From: Gambelia wislizenii
Taxonomy: Eukaryota; Chordata; Lepidosauria; Squamata; Crotaphytidae
Assembly: GCA_030847615.1 (NCBI GenBank)
Contig: JAUMIR010000002.1
Coordinates: 239,711,809-239,775,808, forward strand
Direction: 5' to 3'
DNA: 64,000 nucleotides
Of the stretch, positions 32,601 to 40,892 are shown one piece after another (the first letter of the stretch is position 1; the number at the start of each line of letters is the position of its first letter). Below the pieces are notes generated by a model that saw nothing but the letters and a program-made list of their open reading frames with translations, made no database searches and was not told the DNA's origin. A program made the position numbers and the translations under genes.

Positions 32601-32852
32601 AGTGAAGAGGATGAATGGAGAAAAGAAAGGAAGAGATACTGAAAGGAGTAAAAATAGAGAATTTTAATTTGAAAGAAAATTGATTGTTAAAAAAAAAAGA
32701 ATAGAGATAAATTGTCTTTGTGGGTATGGATGTTGGAAAGATGTAAAAATGGTAAAATTGGCTGTAAGACGATGCTTGACATTTGCTTTGACTCGTTTTA
32801 AGACATTGTAAAAACATTGTGTAAAGTTAATAAAAAGGATTAAGAAAAAAAA
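29673..32852 (+). mobile_element. L1 LINE, 5'-truncated, with 20-bp target duplication
   Basis: Flanked by 20-bp direct repeats AAAACAAGGCCCCCAAAACA (29653-29672) and the same with one C-to-T change (32853-32872). It contains most of ORF2 including reverse transcriptase, a roughly 400-bp A-rich 3' untranslated region, and an A tail merging with the duplication. The 5' part (5' untranslated region, ORF1, endonuclease) is absent. It interrupts an LTR-like element, so it is the younger of the two. Confidence 0.9.
29712..32432 (+). CDS. L1 ORF2 reverse transcriptase, endonuclease-less
   Basis: A 906-codon frame without stops; the same frame stays open back to the insertion boundary near 29673, and the TTG at its start is not a real initiator. 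Landmarks: GPDGL (about residue 121), NYRPISLLN, FLDIEKAFDSV (about 246), GTRQGCPISPLLF, AYADDVMLIV (catalytic box near 347), KYLGISI, and a C-terminal CWKC...HCWWSC zinc-knuckle-like motif near 768-785. Full L1 ORF2 is about 1250-1300 residues, so the apurinic endonuclease is missing and no promoter is visible. The open frame shows the copy is young; autonomous activity is not expected. Confidence 0.9.
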   Translation: MAEDLGEKLRTNKQKYFEYANKPGKLLAHQIRRKRERNAIQGIKIKGKLKYDQKSIKNAFVEYYTQLFQGKTISEVKIEEFLNKNGLLTIAEDQREKLNEPITIEEIALAIKRGKLGKTPGPDGLSMVYYKALEHQIIIPFQMLLNKIKDKGMPTSWKQAQISLIHKEGRDPNDVVNYRPISLLNQDYKIFTDILAHRLKSVLTGWIKEEQNGFLPNRHIKENTRTLLNAIEYYRKHPDKKAAMIFLDIEKAFDSVCWLLIIKTLEKINCGMEFIKWIKAIYSTQNATIIINGENTRKIDISRGTRQGCPISPLLFILVMELLINNIKNSQIKGIKIKGRDIKIRAYADDVMLIVDNPVENILEMVKLLNEFAMISGLKINKNKTAMLAFNLTKTEKDQIIETSGFNWEKKIKYLGISITKNNSDLMRNNYQKLWKNIKEDLLKWSRLKLTLLGRIATIKMDVLPKVLFFFQTIPIINNDNIIYEWQKDITRFIWQGKKPRIKLKNLQDVKSRGGLGLPNLKLYFHACCLEWIKSWIKLDKEDILAMEGEDLRYGWHAYLWFNKDIVNNEINDHYIRRPLLRIWKKYKARIVTNTPKWISPQEAFYRREKIPGVKWLKYQDLIDWNKNQLIIKTQDQLKEQGIICHWWLYRQIWEKLKLDIKLYGIKNKNSMMEEILTSERQKDLSRIHKELLEWDCEEEIIKEPMIKWAQNIKRPIMLEEWEKLWNKTMKLTASQDLKENCWKMIYRWYLTPDKIARIYKHSENKCWKCKEEVGTFYHCWWSCKVTNKYWSKIHKEIEKILKVQLQMRPEYYLLCILDEDVTKPQYRILFNLILAARIIFARHWKKESIPSIDEWYLKVVELIYLDKITQVIKENNLENFEADWKETKSYLQEIWGKWIEGGLLI

Positions 32853-33114
32853 AAAACAAGGCTCCCAAAACAAGGAACATCTACAGAAAGCACAGAAGAC
32901 CATGTTGTGGTGACTAAGACTGAGGGCCAAATGCCACTCTTAATTAGCAACCCCCAGGGCTGCTTTAGGCGTGCTGCATGATTGCAGCCGGCTGTGTCTG
33001 ATAGCTTGGTCCCTTCTTCCAAGACTCCCACAGCCAGGGCCTGAGTCTGCAAACAGGCTGTGCCGGCTGCTGCAGCCATGGGCCTAGTCCTGCGAGGAGA
33101 GGCACATCCTGACA

Positions 33115-33794
33115 CCTAAGTAGCCAATCAGCACACTGAAAACAGCAACGTACCCAAGAGAATTATATCTATAGATGCCTGAAAAAGAATGTTTCTGGAG
33201 GGTGGTCTGATAAAGTCCTCTGAGTCATGTTTGAAATGAAAATGGAAAACAAAGTAAACATAGAACACCAAGTCCAATTATCCTCAAGGGGGGTATCACT
33301 CCACTGGGTGTTTTATATATTTTCTGACTCCCTTTGAAAATGGGTGGAGGGGTCAAGCTGGTATTTAAAGGGCAACATGTACAGTTATGTGCTGAACCAT
33401 GTTACTTCCATGCTCAAGAAGGATATTATGTTACTGGACAATGGATAAATGTTGGATGGATGTGTTAAATTGGGGGGCAGGGTGGATTTCAAAAGGGCCA
33501 ATTTAAACACACACAGAACAGGAGCTACTGCAGGCTGCACTGGCTCCACACATGTGAAACAGCCACAAAAATCAAAACCAGAAGTGGCTGAAAATCCAAT
33601 TTCTTTGGGGGTGGTCTTTGAGCCCCCTTTTAATGTAAAACTACCAGGCACAGAGACTTTCAGGAGCAGAAAATGGAACTATTTTGGAGGGGAGAGGGCT
33701 GCCCACAGAAATGGCCTTGATGAGTTGCTACAGCTGGACTTTCTGCACATTCCCCACCTCTGACTATAGCCATTCCTCTACTGGACAACTATTG
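33115..33794. other. No gene recognised
   Basis: Contains one isolated terminus of the CAGAGGACTTTATCAGAC MITE family in inverted orientation (33203-33224). Overlapping frames of 88 and 104 codons at 33385-33763 are on opposite strands and unsupported. Confidence 0.35.
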
Positions 33795-34580
33795 TTCCTT
33801 TTATTTTATTCTATTCATTGATGTCTTGCCTTTCTCCCAACAACAGGGCTCAAAGCAGCTTTCAACATATTAAAAACAATACCGATTAAAAACTATACAA
33901 AAACATCAATCAAAAGTATAAATATAGATGTTATTTTAAAGACAATTTTAAGGTTAAGTTTAAAATCGTTAAAATTCACTGAAAGACTATATATAAACCC
34001 TAAAACAACACAGCACACCATTGAAAGCCCATTACCACTCAGTCTCTAAAAGCCTGATGATGTAGGAATGTTTTGACTAGTTGGTGGAAGAAGAGCAAGG
34101 AGGGAGCCACCCTGGCCTCCCAAAGGAGGGAGTTCCAAAGTCTGGGAGCAACCACCAAGAAGGCCCTCTCCCTTGTTCCCACCCAAGGAGCCTAAGAAGG
34201 TGGTGGGACAGAGAGAAGGGCCTTTCTCAGTGGCTTCTCCCAGAGTTTGGAACTCCCTCCTTGCTCACCTTCCCTGGGCAACTTAAAACATGTTTGTGCC
34301 ACCAAGTTTTTAGAAATTGAATGGGGGTGGGCTTTTAATGATGTGCAATGAAGTTATGTGCTTTGTAAAATCTTTGAATGAATTGTAATGTTTTTCATGT
34401 ATAATGTTTTAATGTTTTTCAGTTGTTTAATTGTTTTTAATTAACATTATATATATATATATATATATCAATGTTTTTGTATAGTTTTTAAAATTTGTTT
34501 TGTTTTTAAAATGTTGTTAGCCACCTTGAGTCCCATTATTGGGAGAAAGGCGGGATATAAATGAATAATAATAATAATAC
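33795..34580. mobile_element. Head-to-head pair of L2 3' ends forming a hairpin
   Basis: The left half is an L2 3' region on the minus strand (GCCTTTCTCCCAACAACAGG near 33828; GGAGGGAGTTCCAAAGTCTG near 34124). The right half is the same region on the plus strand (CCAGAGTTTGGAACTCCCTC near 34240; GGGAGAAAGGCGGGATATAA near 34540, then an AAT microsatellite). They meet near 34185 at equivalent positions of the element, giving arms of nearly 390 bp. A TA repeat (34447-34468) lies in the right arm. Confidence 0.65.
34447..34468 (+). repeat. (AT)11 microsatellite
   Basis: A short pure AT run within the L2 3' untranslated region. Confidence 0.9.
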
Positions 34581-34654
34581 TGGTAGGAGGAGCCATGTTC
34601 TCTCTTATGCCCCTTTAGCAATTCCCTCCATGAGAGGGTCTTGTGGTTGCCACT

Positions 34655-35245
34655 AAAGACATTATCAGACGCACCAAATATGGCATCATAACGACACCAC
34701 ATAAATGCAAAAGGGCGCACAAACCAGACGATGTCACCCTTTCATGTTTATGTACCTGCCAAAACCTGTACTTTTTTATTGACGGCTCAAGCTGTCAATT
34801 GATCCCTGGTGGCACTTTAGTGCCAGTATTGCCGACATGTGAAACCTCACGCTTGTACTCATGTGAATGCAGCATCAATGGCCAGTCCAGCCAGAACACT
34901 TCCTGGTGAGATCACGAAAATCAGGAAGGTGACACTCTTTTTGTTAACCTCCCTGGGTTACTTGTACTTTTTAAGGTGTGTTTCTGTGCTTGTGTAAACT
35001 TTTTCTGTTTTTATTTTTCTTTATTTTTTGAATTTGCTACACTTGCGTCTTCTTGCGAGAATCAGGAAGATCTCTAACCAGGAAATGAACGGACCTCCAT
35101 TAGTGATCTGTTCATGCCTGGGCTGCTTTTTAGCACTGCCAGAGGTAAGTCTGATATTTTGGGTTATTGTGCTGGGACAGGAATAGGTTTGCTAATAGTG
35201 GGACAGGAATGTCAGTGTGTTTTGTGTCTGATAAAGTCCTAACGT
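34655..35245 (+). mobile_element. hAT-like MITE (ACTTTATCAGAC ends)
   Basis: The left end AAAGACATTATCAGACGCAC is a decayed form of the family terminus and the right end GTCTGATAAAGTCCTAACG is better kept. Internal blocks match the copy at 28694. It is about 590 bp with no coding capacity. Confidence 0.6.
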
Positions 35246-36011
35246 GGATCAGGCCTTGAATGTATAGGGTTCAGGAGAAGAGGCAATATGGCATTACATT
35301 GGCCAAAAAGCACCCATCATGACCACTCCAGCCCTTCAAAGGAAGAGGATATTTTGTTCTTCTTGGCACCAGCTTATTAGTTGGATTTAGTCTCTTTCAG
35401 GAATGGCTGAGTTCTCGTGACATATGAGATGACCGTCGGTAATGTACGATGCACAGTGAGAGAGAACACCCACTTAATTAAAATACAGGAGATATACTGC
35501 CTGGATTGCAGACAGGAATGGCTGCATGTGGAGCAAGAGTTTATTTGAGGCATCCTTCATGCTTGTGATGATCGCAGGCGGCTTTAATATTGAAATATGT
35601 GCCATTTACTAAACTCAAACCATCCCTGGCAAAGCTGCCGCAGGAGTACCAGCAAACTAACAAACAAACAAACAGATAAATAAACCAAGCCCTTAGCTTG
35701 GTGAAAGATACAAAGAGTAAATACATTAATAGGAGGTAATTGAAAGCACGCGGGCAATCTTTAAGCAATCATGCTCTTGCATCAGCTGGGACACATATAG
35801 TGTGAACATACACAGGCACAGATACAGTGGGACATGACACACACAGGCCAGCTCGCACAAATCACAGCCTCAATGTTTTATGGAGTGAGGTCTCCAACTG
35901 TAACAGCGGTGTCATATTTAGATTTCTAATTATATTTTGAAATGCTTCACTAGCTGTTCCTACAGCACAATGTTCATAAAAATCACCATATCTCTGCTCT
36001 CCTTGCTGAAC
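35246..36011. other. No gene recognised
   Basis: No named repeat. The 75-codon minus-strand frame near 35541-35768 has a hydrophobic run encoded by a CAAA-type microsatellite (AAACAAACAAACAAACAG, near 35660) and is not a gene. Confidence 0.35.
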
Positions 36012-36060
36012 AAAGGAAGGAAGGAAGGAAGGAAGGAAGGAAGGAAGGAAGGAAGGAAGG
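36012..36060 (+). repeat. (GGAA)n microsatellite
   Basis: About 12 units of GGAA/GAAG. The 61-codon frame through it (REGRKEGRKEG pattern) is an artefact of the repeat. Confidence 0.95.
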
Positions 36061-36159
36061 GGAAAACAATGAAAGGAAGGGAAAATCCTCTCATCACCTT
36101 GTTCAGAGGGCTGATGTGTTAAGTTTCATTACCTGTCATTCCTAGTTTCCAAGCAATAT

Positions 36160-36620
36160 TTGTTTGTTTGTTGAATTTATATCCTGCCTTTCTCTCAAGA
36201 TGGGATTCAGGGCAGCTTACAATAATTTAAAAAGATCAAGCTGAAACATTAATTTACAAAAGTTAAAAAAGAATTAGATAACAACATTATTTTAAAAACA
36301 TGATTAAAAATATGTAAAACATCTTTAAAACATAATTACAATAAAAGATGGAAAAAATATAGCACACCACTTTATGCACACACATACTACTGCTCCATAA
36401 TTAAAATTCAAAGGCCTGCCTGAATAAAAAATGTCTTCACCTGCTGGCGGAAAGAGAGCAGGGAGGGGGCCAACCAGATTTCCTGCAGAAGGGAAAGGTG
36501 GTACACCAACAGAATCCCTATTCTGTCCTGGCCACCCACTTTTGAGTACGTAGACACATTCAAACCCAGCAGACTGTGAGATGGGGCACCTGGTAAAGGG
36601 AGGTGGAATCCTGATAGCTG
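36160..36620 (-). mobile_element. L2-like LINE 3' end
   Basis: Minus-orientation L2 tail: TTTATATCCTGCCTTTCTCT and GGGATTCAGGGCAGCTTACA, then an A-rich stretch and a distal block with CTTCACCTGCTGGCGGAAAG and GGAGGGGGCCAACCAGATTT. Matches the 3' region of the L2 copies at 24.1 and 33.8 kb. Confidence 0.6.
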
Positions 36621-36654
36621 ACTGTAACTCCACCTTTGGGACTAGAGGTTTTTT

Positions 36655-36840
36655 AAATTTTGGAATATTTCAGATTACATATATATAATGTGGTATCTTG
36701 GAAGTCTAAATATAAAATTCATTTATGTTTCCTATCCATCTTATACATATAGCCTGAAGGTAATTTTATACACAATATTTTTAATAATTTTGTTCATGAA
36801 ACAACGTTTGGAAATGTGGCAGAAAACACATAAAATATAA
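36655..36840 (+). mobile_element. Tigger-like repeat fragment
   Basis: The phrases TTTTGGAATATTTCAGATTA, CTGAAGGTAATTTTATACAC and AATTTTGTTCATGAAAC are shared with the copy at 38096-38652. They resemble a dispersed Tigger-like family of amniotes whose ends read GGTTGAGTATCCCTTATCC. The left terminus is lost. Confidence 0.5.
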
Positions 36841-38094
36841 AATGCCTTGTCATGCTGGCACTCAAAAAAGTTACTGATTTTGGAATATTTAAAATTCTTG
36901 TTTTTGAAAGGAAATTTACAACATCTAGCTGGAGTTTTAAATGGCTGTCCCCTGGAACAGGTCAGAAGCTTTCAATACCTTGGGCTTGTTTTTCATCATA
37001 AAACCTTATGGTCCTTTCAAAGATCAGCAGCAATCAGCAAAGCCCTAGGTTGCCACTCAGCCATCTTAAAAAATTTTCACACCAAGGGGAATCATGATGT
37101 ACCTGTTGCTATTAAGGTCTACAATGCTAAGATTATGGCTAAATTGCTATTTGCAGCTGCAATTTGGATTGAGGGGTTTAATTCTGAGCTAGATAATTTT
37201 TATGCCAGATTTTTAAGGGCCCTCCTTCAGATGCCAAGATGTGTTGCTAACTCAGTTTTAATGCTTGAAACGGGGGGGGGGGAGCCCTCCTTCTTTGAGG
37301 GCGTGGCAGAGTCATGAAACTTTGGCTTATAGTCATACTCTTCAAGCATGATAAGGATCTACTTAACCATCTTACAACAGACACTTATGAAAGCAGATGG
37401 TCCGAGTATATTGCCCAAGAAGCAACCGCAATTGGGCTTTCACCATCCTTCCTTCTAAACCTGGGTTATGACACAGCCTTGAAAATGGTTAAACAAAGAC
37501 TTCAGGACATTACCTTTTGCAATTTGCGGGCTAAATCCTTTCTGTCATGCTCACCTAGTGCATTGCATATACTATATTCAGGTTCATTTGCTCTGTCTGA
37601 TTATACATAAAGAACTTGACTGTGTCAATCTATTGCATATTATTTATGAAAGCCAGATGTAATGTTTTTCCTTCAGCAATGTTGTATGGTAGATATGCGG
37701 GGCTGCCATTTGCATCAAGGCTCTGTCCATGTGGGTTGCAGGAGATGGAAACCATGTCTCATATCCTACTATCCCGTGTCCTTCATTCTCAGAGTCGTAA
37801 ACAACTGATTTCTCCCTTGCTATGCCATCTACCTGGCCATTTGGAGAGGTTCTATGTCAAATTCTTATTAGAGGATAAATGTCCTAATATTACCTTGTCA
37901 GTTGCTAAGTTCTTATCTGTGGTCATTAAGACCAGTGAGAGGGAAGTTAATAGTTGAATAAGTTGGATGAGCTCCAAAAAAAGTCTATCAATAAGTATCC
38001 TAATTTTATTGGTTTGTATTATGCTTTCATCAATTAATGTACATCATGTCTGTTATTTGATGGGTCTATGGACTGTATGAATAAATTGATTGAT
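36841..38094 (+). mobile_element. Non-LTR retrotransposon ORF2 C-terminal region, clade uncertain
   Basis: Three consecutive frames (36847-37317, 37314-37610, 37616-37957) together resemble the distal ORF2 of a LINE: VRSFQYLGLVFH, then VYNAKIMAKLLFAAAIWIEG and MPRCVANSVLMLETG, then a zinc-like RLCPCGLQEMETMSHILLSR in which the expected last Cys of the C-C-H-C set reads Arg. Frameshifts occur near 36900 and between the frames. The 3' end is ATAAATTGATTGATTGACTG, a microsatellite-type tail. It is not L1, CR1 or L2 as seen elsewhere in the window. Confidence 0.6.
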
Positions 38095-38095
38095 T

Positions 38096-38652
38096 GACTG
38101 AATATTTCAGATTTTCGAATCCCCTCTCTCTGGCTTTTAACTCATCCTGTTTTTTGGAAGCACGCTGATCTGAGATAAACAAGTCCGGTTGCAGAAAGCA
38201 CAGCAGAAGGTCTCCTTGGGTGATGTTTCCCGGTTGTGATTCTCAAATAAGGCTGCAGCATTGTGGATAGTGCGTCTCCATGCCTCCCGATGTGAGGCCA
38301 GGGTGGACCATTGTTGGTGATCAATTTGGCGGAGCCTGAGATGTTGTTTCAAGGAATGCTTGTATCGCTTTTTTGGAGTGCCCCTCTTACGTACATAATG
38401 AGATATCTTGAAGATGGGACCCAAGTCTAAACATGAAATTTGTTTATGTTTCATATACACCTTATAGGCATAGCCTCAAGGTAATTTTATACACAATATT
38501 TTTAATAATTTTGTGCATGAAATGAAGTTAGTGTACACTGAACCATCAGAAAGCAGAGGTGTCATTATCTCAGCCACTCATGTGGACAATTTTGGATTTT
38601 GGAATATTTTGGATTTCAGAATTCAACATAAGGGAGACTCAACCCATACTCT
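38096..38652 (+). mobile_element. Tigger-like repeat split by an RTE-like fragment
   Basis: The start (GAATATTTCAGATTTTCGAA) and the continuation after 38392 (AATGAGATATCTTGAAGATG, GGTAATTTTATACACAATAT, GTGCATGAAATGAAG) run in the order of the dispersed Tigger-like family, ending GGGAGACTCAACCC. An RTE-like piece occupies 38118-38392. Confidence 0.55.
38118..38392 (-). mobile_element. RTE-like LINE 3' fragment
   Basis: Minus-strand translation gives KRGTPKKRYKHSLKQHLRL, DHQQWSTLASHREAWRRTIH and FCCAFCNRTCLSQI, matching the longer copy at 20894-21525 but with internal deletions. It ends at the same 3' boundary (CTCTCTGGCTTTT on the plus strand). Confidence 0.65.
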
Positions 38653-39040
38653 GTGTGTATGTGCCCAGAAATCTATACACACAAAATCCAAAAGTGTACA
38701 GAAACTAAAGTTGTGTGCTCAAAATGAATCAGTAAGACAATCTCTGTACAGTATTTACTAATTCAAATCAAGGTGTTCACTTCCTCTGTCCTTATCATCA
38801 TAAATATTATGAAAATTTACCTGCTTTTAATTATTATTGTTTTTCTGTCCACCACACCGACTAAATCAATTTACAATAAAACTATAAATAAATATAAAAT
38901 ACATAGTACTGTTTAAGATATAAAATACATTATGTATTTTAAAATATAAAATACATTATACTGTTTAAAAGAGATTTTCAAAAACCAAAGGCCAAACGAA
39001 GTATCGAGTTTTGACTGCCTCTTGAAAGCTTATGCAGGAT

Positions 39041-39325
39041 GGAGCCCTGGTGGCGCAGTGGTTAAATGCCAGTACTGCAAGCCACCATGTTGCAAGTTCG
39101 ATTCCAGCGGGCTCCAAGGTTCACTCAGCCTTCCATCCTTTCGAAGGTCGGTAAATTGAGTACCCAGCTTGTGGGGGCAATTAGCTAACACACATTGGAA
39201 ACTGTTTAATGCAGTGTAGATGTGTAAATAGCTATTGCTTAAAAAAAAAACAAATTGTAAGCCGCTCTGATAGCCTTGTGGCTGAAGAGCGGGGTATAAA
39301 TAACTAAATAATAATAATAAAATAA
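39041..39325 (+). mobile_element. tRNA-type SINE (GGAGCCCTGGTGGCGCAG family), full length
   Basis: Box A-like TGGCGCAGTGGTTAAATGCC and box B-like GCAAGTTCGATTCCAGC form the tRNA-like head. The body contains CTCAGCCTTCCATCCTTTCG and GGGGGCAATTAGCTAAC, and the tail AAGCCGCTCTGATAGCC / GAAGAGCGGGGTATAAATAA ends in an AATA microsatellite. The tail matches squamate L2-type 3' ends, suggesting L2 mobilised it. This family is typical of iguanian lizards. It is not a functional tRNA. Confidence 0.75.
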
Positions 39326-39591
39326 GCCTGAGCATCCCTTGGGAGAGGAGACTCTCCCAGACTCCCACCTCTCTGGGAGCAGATGATAACAGGAGATGGA
39401 GCTGAACTGTGGTATCAGCAATCCTGATGAGATGCTGCCTCAGCTCAAATATCCAGACAAGCTTATCCCAAAGACATTTTTAAAAGATGCTGGGCCATGT
39501 GGTTCCTTTGTTGCACCCCACAAATAAAAGGCCATGGGGTAGAGCAACAGCTCTTCAACACCACCTTCTGGATCCCACAACCGTTAGGGCA

Positions 39592-39868
39592 CAGTCTCTC
39601 TGGCTTTTCTTCGCAAACAAAGATTCAGGAAGGACTCATCCCGCGCTTTCTGCAAGTGTGCTGATGACTAAAAAGGCCAATCTGAGATAAACAAGTCCGG
39701 TTGCAGAAAGCACAGCAGAAGGTTTCCTTGGGTGATGTTTCTGGGTTGTGATTCTTTCTGTGTTGTCGTTTCTCTTCAAGATTTGTTCGGCGTGAGTTCT
39801 CCAATAAGGCTGCAGCATTGTGGATAGTGTGTCTCCATGCCTCCCGATGTGAGGCCAGGGTGGACCAA
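39592..39868 (-). mobile_element. RTE-like LINE 3' fragment
   Basis: Contains the plus-strand boundary TCTCTCTGGCTTTTCTTCGC and a minus-strand frame with HIGRHGDTLSTMLQP and PSAVLSATGLVYLRLAFLVI, i.e. the shifted frame of the same C-terminal domain seen at 20894. The 5' side stops at the word GGTGGACCA. Confidence 0.6.
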
Positions 39869-40267
39869 AACTTATCCCGAAGAGAAGAATCCGGAACATA
39901 AGAAGAGTCATGCTAGCAAAGCAGAGAGTTCAGGTGGGAGAGGGAGGGATGCTTTTTTTGGAAATTTCCAGAAGTCTTCAGGCAGCTAGGCCCCAGATGG
40001 CTGTGAGATTCTAAACATTGTAGTGCAAAAAGTAACTTTTTTTGCAGGCTCTGGAACAAAGCCTTATTGAGTGCAGGATTCTGTTTCCCAAAGGGGGTAA
40101 TCAGATACCTATAAGCCCCAAAACAGAACATGTTGGCAATAGCAGCTTCCCAGTTGTGTTTCCCAGCAGTTGATATTGAGAGGCACACAACCTGTGATGA
40201 TATACAGAAGCTGTAGCGCCGCTAGGGCTGGTGTCACCCCTCCTTCCTGATTGTGTCACCTGGTGAG

Positions 40268-40800
40268 TTTTCTGTAGTTTTTTTCCGGGCTGTGAGGCCG
40301 TATTCTGGAAGAGTTTCTTTCTGACGTTTTGCCTGCATCTGCGGCTGGCATCTTCAAAGAATGGCTGGGTAGGAGTGTGTGTGGAGTTTATATGTTGTGA
40401 ACCCCTGTTGGGGAGGATATGTAAATTTCTGTATTGAATGGCTAGTTTCTGGGTGGAGATATACAAGGAGGATTAGTGTCTGTTTGGCTAAAGGTCCATT
40501 GTCCATTTGTCCATTGTTTGGTTAATGGACAATGGACCATTAGCCAAACAGACACGAATCCTCCTTGCATATCTCCACCCAGAAACTAGCCATTCAAATA
40601 CACAAATTTATATATCCTCTGCAACAGGGGCTCACAGTATATAACACCCCCCACATACACTCCTACCCAACCATTCTCTGAAGATGCCAGCCACAAATGC
40701 AGGCAAAACATCAGAAATAAACTTTCAGAACACGGCCTCACAGCCTGGGAAAAAACCACGGAAAACCTATGGATGCCAGCTGTGAAAGCCTTTGACTTCC
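40268..40800 (+). mobile_element. Hairpin retroelement insertion with 11-bp target duplication (Penelope-like?)
   Basis: Flanked by 11-bp direct repeats CACCTGGTGAG (40257-40267 and 40801-40811). Inside, a left arm of about 240 bp is repeated inverted in the right half around a centre near 40505-40525; the right half continues about 30 bp further (GCCAGCTGTGAAAGCCTTTG). The arm phrase GAAGATGCCAGCCACAAATG then CAGGCAAAACATCAG is one I know from dispersed squamate retroelement 3' regions. Partial inverted copies with variable-length duplications are characteristic of Penelope-like elements, so that is my best guess. There is no reverse transcriptase here. Confidence 0.55.
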
Positions 40801-40892
40801 CACCTGGTGAGGTTTGGCCTCTCCACACTCCCCAAGTGCCACAAATGTATTGGAGGGAATGTATAGTTATCATGACTAGCAGCATTTGTTAA

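Larger units (their letters stand above)
29412..33114. mobile_element. LTR-like element split by an L1
   Basis: Outer termini TGTCAGG (29412) and CCTGACA (ending 33114) are inverted and give the TG...CA form of an LTR. Flanks CCTAC and CCTAA agree at four of five bases, a plausible aged 5-bp duplication. Removing the L1 (29673-32852) leaves about 500 bp with an internal near-duplication (CAGCTACAGATAGCACAGAA / CATCTACAGAAAGCACAGAA). No gag or pol frame remains. A solo LTR is the best reading; another TG...CA-bounded repeat is possible. Confidence 0.5.

Noticed and set aside
36012..36060. Possible CRISPR-like or tandem array
   Set aside because: It is a simple GGAA microsatellite with no spacers, in a vertebrate genome.
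39041..39120. Possible tRNA gene
   Set aside because: Box A and B are present, but stems do not pair as a tRNA and the sequence continues into a SINE body; the same holds for 2706-2790 and 14830-14905.
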